Assembly: GCF_042477335.2 (NCBI RefSeq)
Contig: NC_091256.1
Location: forward strand, 42,673,001-42,737,000
Direction of reading: 5' to 3'
Source of the DNA: Ovis canadensis
Lineage: Eukaryota; Chordata; Mammalia; Artiodactyla; Bovidae
DNA length: 64,000 nt
Below the pieces are notes generated by a model. That model made no database searches, was not told the origin of the DNA, and worked only from the letters and a program-made list of their open reading frames with translations. The position numbers and the translations under genes are program-made. This document shows, piece after piece, positions 11,412 through 22,476 of this stretch (its first letter is position 1; the number at the start of each line of letters is the position of its first letter).

Positions 11412-13865
11412 TGCAGAGCATCATTAAGAGATGTCCTTTTCATTATAGGGGACTGGAATGCAAAAGTAGGAAGTCAAGAAACACCTGCAGTAACAGGCAA
11501 ACTTGGCCTTGGAATATGGAATGAAGCAGGGCAAAGGCTAATAGAGTTTCCCAAGAGAACGCACTGGTCATAGCAAACACCCTCTTCCAACAACACAAGA
11601 GAAGACTCTATACATGGACATCACCAGATGATCAACACCAAAATCACATTGATTATATTCTTTGCAACCAAAGATGGAGAAGCTCTATACAGTCAGCAAA
11701 AACAAGACCGGGACCTGACTGTGGCTCAGATCATGAACTCCTTATTGCCAAATTCAGACTTAAATTGAAGAAAGTAGGGAAAACCACTACACCATTCAGG
11801 TATGACCTACATCAAATCCCTTATGATTATACAGTGGAAGTGAGAAATAGATTTAAGGGACTAGATCTGATAGATAGAGTGCCTGATGAACTATGGATGG
11901 AGGTTCGTGACATTGTACAGGAGACAGGGATCAAGACCATCCCCATGGAAAACAAATGCAAAAAAGCAACATGGCTATCTGAGGAGGCCTTACAAATAGC
12001 TGTGAAAAGAATAGAAACAAAAAGTAAAGGAGAAAAGGAAAGATATAAGCATCTGAATGCAGAGTTCCAAAGAATAGCAAGAAGAGATAAGAAAGCCGCC
12101 CTCTGCGATCAGTGCAAAGAAATAGAGGAAAACAACAGAATGAGAGAGACTAGAGATCTCTTCAAGAAAATTAGAGATACCAAGGGAACATTTCATGCAA
12201 AGATGGGCTCAATAAAGGAGAGAAATGGTATGGACCTAACAGAAGCAGAAGCTATTAAGCAGAGGTGGCAAGAAGACACAGAAGAACTGTACAAAAAAGA
12301 TCTTCCTGACCCAGATAATCCCGATGGTGTGATCACTCACCTAGAGCCAGATATCCTGGAATGTGAAGTCAAATGGGCCTTAGAAAGCATCACTACGAAC
12401 AAAGCTAGTGGAGGTGATGGAATTCCAATTAAGCTATTTCAAATCCTGAAAGATGATGCTGTGAAAGTGCTGCACTCAATACCCCAGCAAATTTGGAAAA
12501 CTCAGCAGTGGCCACAGGACTGGAAAAGGTCAGTTTTCATTCCAATCCCAAAGAAAGGCAATGCCAAAGAATGCTCAAACTACCGCACAATTGCATTCAT
12601 CTCACACACTAGTAAAGTCATGCTTAAAATTCTCCAAGCCAGGCTTCAGCAATAGGTGAACCATGAACTTCCAGATGTTCAAGCTGGTTTTAGAAAAGGC
12701 AGAGGAACCAGAGATCAAATTGCCAACATCCGCTGGATCATCGAAAAAGCAAGAGAGTTCCAGAAAAACATCTATTTCTGCTTTATTGACTATGCCAAAG
12801 CCTTTGACTATGTGGATCACAATAAACTGTGGAAAATTCTGAAAGAGATGGGAATACCAGACCACCTGACCTGCCTCTTGAGAAACCTGTATGCAGGTCA
12901 GGAAGCAACAGTTAGAACTGGACATGGAACAGCAGACTGGTTCCAAATAGGAAAAGGAGTACGTCAAGGCTGTATATTGTCACCCTGCTTATTTAACTTC
13001 TATGCAGAGTACATCATGAGAAATGCTGGGCTGGAAGAAGCACAAGCTGGAATCAAGATTGCCAGGAGAAATACCAATAACCTCAGATATGCAGATGACA
13101 CCACCCTTATGGCAGAAAGTGAAGAGGAACTAAAAAGCCTCTTGATGAAAGTGAAAGAGGAGAGTGAAAAAGTTGGCCTAAAGCTCAACATTTAGAAAAC
13201 GAAGACCATGGCATCTGGTCCCATCACTTCATGGGAAATAGATGGAGAAACAGTGGAAACAGTGTCAGACTTTATTTTGGGGGGCTCCAAAATCACTGCA
13301 GATGGTGACTGCAGCCATGAAATTAAAAGACGCTTACTCCTTGGAAGGAAAGTTATGACCAACCTAGACAGCATATTAAAAAGCAAAGACATTACTTTGC
13401 CAACAAAGGTCCGTCTAGTCAAGGCTAAAGTTTTTCCAGTGGTCATGTAGGGATATGAGAGTTGGACTGTGAAGAAAGCTGAGCACCAAAGAATTGATGC
13501 TTTTGAACTGTGGTGTTGGAGAAGACTCTTGAGAGTCCCTTCGACTGCAAGGAGAGCCAACCAGTTCATTCTGAAGATCAGCCCTGGGATTTCTTTGGAG
13601 GGAATGATGCTGAAGCTGAAACTCCAATACTTTGGCCACCTCATGGGAAGAGTTGACTCATTGGGAAAGACTCTGATGGTGGCAGGGATTGGGGGCAGGA
13701 GGAGAAGGGGACAACAGAGGATGAGATGGCTGGATGGCATCACCAACTCTATGGACGTGAGTTTGAGTGAACTCCGGGAGTTGGTGATGGACAGGGAGGC
13801 CTGGCGTGCTGCGATTCACAGGGTCACAAAGAGTCGGACATGACTGAGCCACTGAACTGAACTGA
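11412..13865 (+). mobile_element. BovB LINE, 2.45 kb, nearly continuous RT frame
   Basis: RTE-clade retrotransposon missing the first part of its endonuclease. An APE-type endonuclease remnant shows GDWNAKVG (about 11451) and a C-terminal SDH (about 11732). A one-base deletion near 11549 separates these frames. From there to 13843 one frame runs without further shift through the reverse transcriptase: palm motif [19 protein letters not shown] and catalytic YADD (13088-13099). Three TAG stops break it: 12653-12655, 13193-13195 and 13448-13450. The C-terminal tail ends early at a TGA at 13841-13843 (CGA to TGA). It is not expected to make active protein. Confidence 0.95.
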
Positions 13866-14199
13866 AGCTCAAGGTTGCCCCTTTTACATTCCCAGGTCTG
13901 TTTCATTCCTAAATCTGCCTCTACTCTTTTGTCTCTTTGCAGAAACCACAAACTCAGTTCATGGAAAACCAAATCCACTAGCTTCTTTCTTCTGAAAAGA
14001 AGAAAACATCAAGAGTTCATTGAGGGAGGACACTTTCATAACTGCCTTCAGGGTACGCTGCTTGATTGTTTGTGTTTTGTATTCTAATTTGTATTGCAAG
14101 TCCTTGAGGTCATGAATTTGATTTCCAGCTTCTTCAATGCCCTCCAAATCCAGGATATACTCTTAGGTCATTCTTGTTAATATTTTAATACTGTTTAAA

Positions 14200-14466
14200 G
14201 CACCCTACTCCAGTACTCTTGCCTGAAAAATCCCATGGGATGGAGAAGCCTGGTAGGCTGCAGTCCATGGGGTTGCTAAGAGTCGGACACGACTGAGCGA
14301 CTTCACTTTCACTGTTCACTTTCATGCACTGGAGAAGGAAATGGCAACCCGCTCCAGTATTCTTGCCTAGAGAATCCCAGGGACGGGGGAGCCCCGTGGG
14401 CTGCCATCTATGGGGTCACGCAGAATCGGACACAACTGAAGCGACTTAGCAGTAGCAGCAGCAGAG
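14200..14466 (+). mobile_element. BovA2 SINE
   Basis: Sense copy with both body halves, ending TGAAGCGACTTAGCAGTAGC followed by AGC units. Confidence 0.93.
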
Positions 14467-14499
14467 CTTCTAAAGAAAGAAGGAAGTCCAAATGCTGCT

Positions 14500-14765
14500 T
14501 CCAGACTTCCTGCTACTCTGTAAAAGCAAGACTCAGTGGCATACAAGAAAGACCACAGGCTTCATATTCCATCAAATCTCAGTGCAGCGATGACTAAGCT
14601 GAGAAAGGTTGGGAAAGTTACTCAACGTCTTTGGAAATCAATTGGCTCATTTACAGCATCCAGATGATATCACTTGTGCCTGCAGTTATTCCAGTGAGAC
14701 ACTGTTTGTAAGGAGCATGCCACACAGCAGGTGCTCAGTGAATTCTACTGCATTGCCTGCACGCT
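14500..14765 (+). repeat. MIR SINE
   Basis: Sense MIR, diverged: AGTTACTCAACGTCTTTGGA, CTCATTTACAGCATCCAGAT and the CACAGCAGGTGCTCAGTGAA 3' part. Confidence 0.72.
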
Positions 14766-16820
14766 CAGTGTTTTGTGGACTCTTTGGGCTGTAACCTGCC
14801 AGGCTCCTCTATCTGCAGGATTTTTCTTCTGAGTTCCTTTCAAAGCTGTCTCTCCTCCCATTTCCTGCCTCAGTTAACACTACCCACCCCACCCCCAGTT
14901 ACCTAAGCTAGAAACCTCCAAGTCCTGCTGTCTTCTGCCAAGAAGCCTCATTCTCCAGTGGTCACATGACTAGTACTGAGTGTGCTCAGAACAGGGTGTC
15001 CACACTTCAGGCCACCAGAGCCAGTGTCTAACTCCTGGGACCAGCCTGACACCCCTGCATGGGCTCACCGGCACTTCACCTCCCCTTCTCAACCAACTGT
15101 TCCAGAGACAAAACTGGAGGACTTCAACAGCGCTTGCTCTCTACCAATAGGCACAGTGTGACAATTTAGATGGCAGTATGATATTTGGGAAATGTACTGA
15201 CAGAGGCAGATATTGAAAGTGGATATTTTATAAGAAGAGCCCTAAATTTGGCAAAACATAAATCCCACAGAATCTTGTCTAACTGATAATCATAAACATT
15301 CCTGTCTTTCTCTGAAGAATGTAAGCACTTTGCAAACCTTATCGAAAATCATTTCTTGACATTCTAATCATTTGAAAGGTCACCTAGAGTCTGAATCATT
15401 TTTTTTCCTTTACACTAAGGAAAAAATAGTAAAGTTAAAAATACAGAGGAAAACTCATTTACTCACTGTCACAAAATAAATCAGTGGTAGAGAAAGAACC
15501 AAAGCCAACTCTACTCTAAAATAATAAGGTTCCCGGATGTGCTATTCTGCCTTTGACTTTACATGCTTACCTAGGAGACTTTTCATACCTCCTCTTAGAA
15601 TGTAGTACTCTATGTAAGAAAAGAGTCCCCACGTACAGCTAAAAATCTTAAGTGAATTGCAAACATGATGTTTGCTAATTACCCCTCAAGAACATGCCTT
15701 TATCTTTCAGACCCTTACTCTTCAGGGCAAACTACATGTTGGAGTCACAATGACGGCTCTTGTTCTTATAAAAATTAACTCCTTCTGTGCCGGAGGGCAA
15801 TGGAGGTCCAGAGTTCGCTCATAAATCTGGCTCTGGGAAGAAGAAAGGCCTTGTGTCAGAGTTACTTGGGCCTCCATCCATGGTGCTTGAGAGAACACAA
15901 TATTTGTTTGGTTAAAATACTGCAAATTTCAAAGGTGTAATGGAAATATTACCTAGTCTGAGGGTACCAATATTTTAAAAAGGAAAAAAAAAAACTAAAA
16001 TGACTACTCCCAGAGATAGCCAGACGATTTGTATTTAAAATCCTGGCCCCAAACCCCTTTACTAACAGTGAGGTCATCTGAGTGACACTTGCTTCTGGCT
16101 GAGTCGTGTGCTCTCCTTTGCACTAAATGTCATATCTCACTGTGCCATATCACATCTAAAACTCCAGGCAAACTCATGCGTGCACTTAAAGTGACCCCAT
16201 GTGACTCTCCCCAAGACTGATAGCGCTCCTCTTGATGCACCTGGATTACTGTAAGCTGGTGTAGAGCATTGAGGTTCCCCAGATCCAACGTTTCTTCTGT
16301 AGCCCTCACTGACAATGTCTTCAGTTTCCCAGCATCAGTTTTATTTCATCATGTAAGTAAAACTGGCACATATATCAAGCTGCCTCTTATTGCACCGGGA
16401 ATGATTTTTCCAGGCTGCTTCAACAAAACCAAAAAGCTACTTTGTCACATGACTCCACAAAACGTGATGGATGCATTTAAATTTCAACATTTGTTTCTTC
16501 TTTCTATAGATTTCCTTTCCTCCCACCACTTTTATGAAAAGAGTCTATTGTAATTTACCTTTGCACACAAGGAGCATGCAACAACACAAAGAAGCTACTG
16601 TAAGAATAGGTCTGCAAGAATGTTCTAGAATAAATTGGTAGACTGCAACTTACTAGGATTGCCAAAAATCAGATACTATATATCTTTAAGAATGAAAGTT
16701 ATTAATAATTTACCAGCTGGTCTAGTCTGGTTATACCATCTTATAGCACCCCACACTCATCCTCTGTTGTACTCACCACAAATGGAAATAAATTATGAGT
16801 TGTGCATTTTGTGGTCAACA
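14766..16820. other. no gene recognised
   Basis: Two kb of intron without a young SINE or LINE. Bits near 14870-14950 vaguely resemble L2, but not enough to call. No splice-flanked coding ORF stands out on the minus strand. Confidence 0.5.
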
Positions 16821-16824
16821 TCTC

Positions 16825-16932
16825 TATCCTCTGTGAGAATACAAGCTCCATGTGGGCAAGGACTGCAGGTACCTGTTATTTTATTGCTGTGCCTAACACT
16901 GTTCCTTGAATGCAGTAAAAAAAAAAAAAAAA
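16825..16932 (+). repeat. L2 3' end with A-run
   Basis: AGAATACAAGCTCCATGTGG, GGCAAGGACTGCAGG and the CTAACACTGTTCCTTGAATG block match the L2 3' end. It closes with a run of 16 A. Confidence 0.65.
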
Positions 16933-17879
16933 ATCCAAGAATACTGATAAACGATCACAAGAGTAAATAAATCTGTTAGTGAAGAGCTGGTGTTAAATCA
17001 GAGGATAGGGCTTACAAGAGTGAAAGAAGCTTTTAGAGTCCCTGAGATTTATTCTTGGGGGTGTCCTGACAGATTTATTATCAAACTACAAAAATGGCAT
17101 ACTGACAACAATCTACAAGTTAATTATTCTAGAGATAAATTCGGGATTCATAAAACCAATTCTCTTGGTGGCAATTTTCCACGTTTAAAATTTTACAACT
17201 TCTGTGGGTATTTGTTTAATTTAACCCTTGCATATGAAAACATCAATGTGTGTGTTTGGATAAGCAGAAATGGCCAGCAGATGCATTTATTCCTAAACTC
17301 CACGACTCAGAATCACAACACTTTACTTCAAAAGTCACAGAACTATAAATCAGAAAATACCACTGAACAGTGTCAGAACTCTCTACAGCAATTCACGCTG
17401 TTTTCTTGATATTTCTCTCTAACCCGCTGATAAAAACTCTTTGAAGTGAAAGAGTAAATATTTTCATTTGATAGTACTTAGGCCCAACAGTGCAAATACA
17501 ATTGCATTGTGTTACACTCTGGGGGCTCTGGACACACACGATGCTGGCAAGGTTGCCATGGAGGAGCCAACGTGCTCAGTGCTCGAGCAGACGGGTGAGC
17601 CGCGCTCAGAGAAGCTCCTCAACCCTTAGTCTTCCTTTGACAGACACACAGAGGTTAGGGGGAATGCTGGCTTTCCAGTGTGTGTTTCTGTTTGGTAACC
17701 CTGGAAAGGAAGGACCACAAATAGGCAATGGGAAATACCAAGTCCTAAATATCAGCCTGCTTTTACCGCTCCCACCGACACTTTTGTAAAGGAGCATGGA
17801 TGGAGGTGGGAAGAAAAATCTGAGTCGCCCCTGCGGAGGGCTGGGGAGCGGGGGGAGGGGAGTATTGGGGGGCGTAGTA
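16933..17879. other. no gene recognised; approach to CpG island
   Basis: AT-rich until about 17.5 kb, then rising GC content towards exon 2 (from low to high coordinates). No repeat recognised. Confidence 0.55.
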
Positions 17880-18334
17880 AGGAGGCAGGCGGCTGGGCGC
17901 CGAATCCCCGCAGCTGGTGTCACAATGTCCCCGGGCCTAACACGCGGCTAAGGTCTGTGGACACGCGGAGGACGAGGGTCTCGGGGAAAGGTAGCACTGC
18001 GCGGGTCCATCCGGATAGCTGGGCGGGTGCTGGAGGCACAGAAAGGGCACTCTGGGAAGTGGAGGGAGGCAGGAAGGATAACATGGGCAACCCAGGTGGA
18101 CAGCGAGGCCTGGAACTGCGCACGCACCATCCAAGCAATGCGCCGGAGGAAGGTCTGGCGGCGGAGACGCGCGAGATCGCCCCCCGAGGCCCGGAGCTGC
18201 CCGGGCGGAGCCAAAGACCCGTCTGCAACTGAGCATCTCGTGGCGCTGCAGGTCCCCCCACCCCCACCCCCGGCCGCGGCGAGGCGCGCGCAGCTGTGGC
18301 CCGCCAGCCCCGTGCCGTCCCCGGCCGCGCTCAC

Positions 18335-18736
18335 CTTGCCCGGGAAGGGCCCCGGGAGGAGCAGCTTCAGAGCCTGCCTCTTCAGCTCCACCAGGCGGGC
18401 GTTGCAATTCTCGCACCAGACGCCGCGGTCTGATCCGGGGGAGGAGCCGCCGCCGCTGCCCGAGCCCGGGGAGCCCGTGCCGAAGCCTGGCGAGCCGCCA
18501 AGGGAGCCCGGCGAGCTGGTGCCAATGCCCGGGGAGGCGGGGCCCGGGGAGCCCGTGAAGGAGCTCGGGGACGAAGTACCTGAGCCCGGGGACGGGGTCC
18601 CCGACGAGCCGAGCGCCGAGCCCGCGCCCTCGGGGGTGGGCCGGCTCCCGGCGCGGGACTCTTCGTATGCTTTCCGGTACCAGCTCTCAGGGGAGAAGGG
18701 CGCCGCAGGCTTGGTGGGCGAACAGACTTCATTCAC
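18335..18736 (-). CDS. KIF26B: KIF26B coding exon 2 (residues 22-155)
   Basis: A 402-nt, 134-codon exon in phase 0 at both ends. The acceptor CTGCAG is at 18742-18737 and the donor AAG|GTGAGC ends the exon at 18335. It begins [20 protein letters not shown] (residues 22-41). Residues about 59-123 are a Gly/Ser/Pro low-complexity stretch of repeated S-P-G-S/G-T units, probably disordered. A WCENC motif follows (Cys129 and Cys132), then a basic Leu-rich helix-like stretch ending GPFPGK. The paired cysteines suggest half of a zinc-binding CxxC element that may be completed in exon 3 (inference). The exon precedes the kinesin motor domain. No frameshift or stop is seen. KIF26A is the paralogue, but the [22 protein letters not shown] segment points to KIF26B. 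Confidence 0.93.
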
Positions 18737-19549
18737 CTGCAGGGGAGACGCGGGTGTCAGGGGCCGCCGGGCTCCCGAGCCCCGGCCCAGGGCCACCCTC
18801 CCGCCTGCCCGTGGATCTGCGTGCCACCAAAGGCCCCGGCCCAGCGCCAATAGGGGCGCGTTGGGGACCTCTCCGGGCCCGGCGGCCAAATCTGCCTGCA
18901 TCTGTCTAGTTAATTGTCTTTAAGTGAATCCTTGTCGCCCAGGTGTCCGCTGCGCCGGTTCCCGGGCGCCGGCGGACTCCTCCCATCTGGAGGTTAGGGA
19001 CTCGCTCGCTCAGGGAATTTCAATGGTTTCTGCAGAGGAACCCACCGATTCAGCTCCCCGCGCTTTTGAACCCGGCACCCATCCCAGAAGGAGCCCACGC
19101 TTAAGATTCTGGAAGACTATGCGGGGGCGGGGGGGGGGACTGTTTTTTGGATTTGTATTAATTCGGGGTACAGCCCTCTGGATCCTGAAGGTAAATGAAA
19201 GGTTTTCCTGATTCCAGGGAATCCCTAAGAGCTGCGGAGATTTCGTGGGAAACCCTCCCATTCGACTTAACTCTGCTTGGAAGTCAGGAATGCTGCAAAA
19301 GTTAGGGATGCGGGGAAGAGGAGGAACGAGAGGGTCGCAAAAATTCCGAGGGCAAGGCGAGTGTGAGGGCGTCCTCACGGGCAGACCCGCCTCCGCGCGC
19401 GCACGCCTAGCTGGCCCGGCCGAGGCGCCGCTGCAGCCGGAGGAGAGCTCGGAGCCGCCCTGCCCCGGCCGCACGTTACCCAGAAAGAGAGACCCCGGTC
19501 GGAAAAGAGTCTGGTAACACGTCTCCGCATTAGACCCGTCACAACTTAC
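18737..19549 (-). other. KIF26B: KIF26B intron 1
   Basis: An 813-bp GT-AG intron between the two coding exons. It is GC-rich at both ends and holds no recognisable interspersed repeat, as is usual for an intron inside a promoter CpG island. A G-run lies near 19122-19138. Confidence 0.85.
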
Positions 19550-19612
19550 CCCGTATTTCTTGCCCCTGGTGGAGACTGCAAGCCTGTCTTTATTCCCAGC
19601 TATCGAATTCAT
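19550..19612 (-). CDS. KIF26B: KIF26B coding exon 1 (residues 1-21)
   Basis: First coding exon of kinesin family member 26B, an atypical kinesin-11-type motor. From the literature, its motor domain is thought to lack normal ATPase activity, and it acts in Wnt5a-Ror signalling, cell adhesion and kidney mesenchyme development. Seen here: a 21-codon frame beginning MNSIAGNKDRLAVSTRG and ending KKYG, followed at once by a consensus donor GTAAGT (19549-19544). The start lies in a strong Kozak context (CCACCATGA). The exon ends in phase 0, and joining it to the acceptor at 18737-18738 gives KKYG|VNEVC, which matches the KIF26B N-terminus as I remember it. The exon sits in a CpG island. Reading past the donor gives a long chance ORF down to 19010, which is not coding. 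The motor domain and C-terminus lie in exons outside this window. Confidence 0.93.
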
Positions 19613-19654
19613 GGTGGCTTTTCCAGAGGAGAGTATCTAAATGTTCCACCAACG

Positions 19655-19660
19655 CTACAT
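19655..19660 (-). other. start-stop element (ATGTAG) upstream of KIF26B ATG
   Basis: An ATG directly followed by TAG, 43 nt upstream of the KIF26B start, in a weak initiation context (T at -3). With the pair at 19885-19905 it accounts for all the ATGs I see between 19613 and 20100 on the minus strand. Confidence 0.4.
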
Positions 19661-19884
19661 CCAAAAGGTCTTCCAACCCAGGAGGATGCCCAGTGGTAGG
19701 GGGCTGTCTCTTGGCCCTCACGTCAAGGTGTCTTAATGGAGGGGTTGGGGGGATAAAAGCAGATGGACCCCAGAAGTAACAGCACTAATCTGCAGAAGGG
19801 TTGGAGTGCCCGGTTTATTCTTCTCTTCAAATAATGCTTTTCCTCCTCTTCTGCCTCCTCCAGTCACACGTTCTCTTTTCACGG

Positions 19885-19905
19885 TCACATCCAGATAATT
19901 GGCAT
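19885..19905 (-). other. upstream ORF of 6 codons in presumed KIF26B leader
   Basis: The minus strand reads ATG CCA ATT ATC TGG ATG TGA, with A at -3 of the first ATG. The internal ATG is followed directly by the stop, so the same tract also holds a start-stop element. It matters only if transcription begins above 19905. Confidence 0.4.
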
Positions 19906-20080
19906 TTTCCTTAGCCTAGTGAGTCCGTTTTCCTCCACGAGGGAAAAGACGAGTACAATCGGGGCACACGGCAGCTGCCGAGGAGGTGGGCGAGACCCCC
20001 GCCTCGCCTACCGCCAGCGAACCGGCTGTGGGAACTTGTCTCCTTTCGCGGAGCTTGGTAACTGAGTTCAAAGAAATTCT

Positions 20081-20094
20081 CCCAAAATATAAAG
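20081..20094 (-). promoter_or_regulatory. possible TATA-like element upstream of KIF26B
   Basis: The minus strand reads CTTTATATTTTGGG, an isolated AT-rich patch inside very GC-rich DNA. If used, it would place a start near 20055-20060 and a leader of about 445 nt. CpG-island promoters are often TATA-less, so this is only a candidate. Confidence 0.25.
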
Positions 20095-21260
20095 ATCCAG
20101 ATCGGGGAGGAGCCTCGGCGTGTGGGGGAGCCAATATCCGCCGTCCCGCTTTGCCTGACAGTTGCGCGAGGGCAGAGAGGGGCGGCGGTGTGGCCCGGCC
20201 GGCGTCCGCGGTCAGGGCGCGCGTGTGCGCCCAGGCGCAGCGCGGATCCTTGCGAACCGCGGCCCCGCCAGGGAGCCCGCCGCCTGGCTGCCGCCGCCGC
20301 CGAGCCTGCCGGGATCCATTTTATGTTGCGGCTCTCCTGCCTGACATTCCGAGGCCGAGAGCCGGGGGATGGGGTCGTAAATCTCGCGCGGTGCGGGGAA
20401 GTTGCTGGTGAGCCGCCCGGGTCCAGGGCTCTAATGAAACAGCACTGCGCGAGACTGGAGCTGGGGGCAGAGCCGAGCGAGCGCAGCCGGACAGAAATGC
20501 GCCCGAGCTTCCCCGCCCCCAAGTTCTTTCTCTTCCTGGCAAGGCTTGCAGTTCTGCCTTTGAAACGCCGTGTAAGAGGGATTGAGTCACAAACAAGTCC
20601 ACAAATATGCCGAGTCCTCCCCCCGCCCTTTGTTCTCCTAGACCTGCCCTGCAAACCTTTTCTGGAATTGCCCTCCTAAGCCTGGCCGGCCGGGGGGCCA
20701 CCCTCCCAAGCGCAGCGGGAGAACAGGGCCTTCGCCCCAGCCCGCCTGTGACCCAGTGTGCGCTGTGCCTCGCCGCCCAGGGCTGGGACGCACGAGCCCG
20801 GGTAGCAAGTGGGCAGCCACCCGGCAGGGAAACTGAGGGACGGCGCGGGCCTGGAAGGGGGGAGTGTGCGAGCCGGCCTTGGCCTCGTCTCGGTCGGGGG
20901 ATCCCTTCGGCACCCGATCCCAGCTCTTCCAGCAGGCAGAGTCCACCGGGTCCCCGGAGTACCCGGTCATCGCCCTCTCCAGTTCCCCTCTGGCCCCCGG
21001 CGCAGAGCCCAGAGCCCAGGAAGCCGGCATTTGCCGGGCTCCACACGTAGCTGCTCCAGGGTGTCATTTTTCATCTCAGGAGAGGACAAATCTTCTAGTG
21101 AGCCCGCAGGTCTGTTTTGTCGTGACCTTTAATTAACACCCCGCGAGACGCCTCTTGAAGGACCGGCCCCGTGCGGGTATCACGTGAGGTGTAACGGCAT
21201 CTCCGCGCCCGGGGGGTACCCGGCCTAGGGGCAGGCGAGGGTGCAAAGGACGCCTGGGGC

Positions 21261-21880
21261 TTTGCAGTCTCTAGTTTCCCTCTGAGATACGGAGGGGGCA
21301 GGAAGACAATATCCTAGGGTGCTGGAACCCTGTGGAAGTGGCAACGCCCCCCACACCTGCTTTCCTCGGGGGGAAATTCCTTCGTGCATCCCTCGCGCTG
21401 CCATCCACCACACTCCCCGCCCCCCGCCCTTCCCGCCGCAGCCCTTGCGTGGGAATGTTTCACAGCCACCACAGCGAGGTAAGAAGGTAAAAATGTAGAT
21501 GTCGAAAACAGTGTGGAAGTTTCCATTACGTTCCTACTTCCATTTAAAAGTGGTCTTATCCAGAGAGGTCCTTATGGGGCAAGTACACCTCCGGGCAAGT
21601 GCCTGCTTCCGTCCATATCTGTATTCCGCGCAGGTGCTGCGGGAAATAGCATCGCCATTAGCTACGCCCTGCTCATCTGCCGAAAAGCAGCACGTGGCCA
21701 GGTGAAACGCACTAGCCCGTGAGCCGCGGGTGGGGAAGGTGAGGTGTCGAGGGAGAGTACTGAGGAGCTGGGAGATTCACCTTGGAGACGGAGACCAGAG
21801 GTGGTCTGATTTGCGTCCCAAAGTAGCTGTGGCTCTGAAGCCTGTTTGGTGAACTCGGAGCGCCCTCTGTTGATCAAAGT
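21261..21880. other. 5' flank of KIF26B, no gene recognised
   Basis: Falling GC content upstream of the CpG island; free of recognised repeats. Confidence 0.5.
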
Positions 21881-21914
21881 TTGCAACATGAAGCCCAGCA
21901 AGAGAGTTTGATAT

Positions 21915-22290
21915 GAGGCTTTTAAAAAATGGATGTAAAATTTACATGCCGTGAAATGCACACTTTTTATGTGTACAGTCTATTAATTCTGATAAATGTA
22001 CACTCCAAGGTAAGGCACCAACTCAATCAAGTTATATATCTCCATCACTCCAGAAAGTTCTTCCTGTGTCTTCCCAGGTGATCCCAATCCGTCATATAAA
22101 ATCACGGTTCTGATTTATGTTGTATCACCATAGATTAGTTTTACCTGACTGAGAAGTTTTTGAGCGATATGTTGTTGATAGTATGGGTCTGTTTTCTGTG
22201 TGAACTCTGTTTTTCATTCCTGTCTCTCCGGCCTTCTTTTTGTTGATTGAATTGTTTAGTATTTCCCTTTCACCCCTCTATTAGCCTTTT
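21915..22290. repeat. probable old L1-type repeat
   Basis: TGTAAAATTTACATGCCGTG followed by tracts like those in old L1 3' regions. Diverged; family and strand uncertain. Confidence 0.4.
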
Positions 22291-22294
22291 AACT

Positions 22295-22476
22295 GTTCAT
22301 TCAGTTAACTCAATCGTATGAGACTCTGCGACCCCATGGACGGCAGCACACCAGGCCTCCGTGTCCATCAACAACTCCCAGAGCTTGCTCAAACTCATAT
22401 CCATCAAGTTGGTGATGCCATCCAACCATCTTATTCTCTGTCATTCCCTTCTCCTCCTATCTTCAATCTTTCCCAG
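22295..22476 (-). mobile_element. older BovB LINE, 3' end (part 1 of a split copy)
   Basis: Minus-strand BovB 3' terminus. Its sequence stops at CTTTCCCAG and resumes without loss at 24537, so a younger BovB has inserted into it. Confidence 0.9.

Larger units (their letters stand above)
1..18334 (-). other. KIF26B: KIF26B intron 2, 5' part
   Basis: Everything below the exon 2 donor is transcribed intron, read from high to low coordinates. The next exon is not in the window; KIF26B introns are known to be very long. The content is mostly repeats, listed separately. Plus-strand repeats here are antisense to the host transcript. Confidence 0.8.
17880..21260. promoter_or_regulatory. KIF26B: CpG island of KIF26B promoter and first exons
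   Basis: CpG-dense DNA in three blocks: about 17.88-18.93 kb (exon 2), 19.37-19.52 kb and 20.10-21.26 kb (upstream), with less dense DNA between. No young repeat interrupts it, while the flanks are full of SINEs and LINEs. An E-box CACGTG lies at 21181-21186. The transcription start cannot be fixed from sequence; by layout it should be upstream of 19612 on the minus strand. Confidence 0.85.

Noticed and set aside
17948..18901. Continuous 317-codon minus-strand ORF
   Set aside because: Only 18335-18736 is exon. Both ends run into clear GT and AG splice sites, and the extensions are intron translated by chance in GC-rich DNA.
18027..18923. 298-codon plus-strand ORF across KIF26B exon 2
   Set aside because: It is the antisense reading of a GC-rich coding exon and its flanks, with no start context, splice logic or family resemblance.
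19911..21067. Several overlapping 130-250-codon ORFs on both strands upstream of KIF26B
   Set aside because: High GC lowers stop frequency. They are Pro/Arg/Gly-rich, overlap one another and show no recognisable domain.
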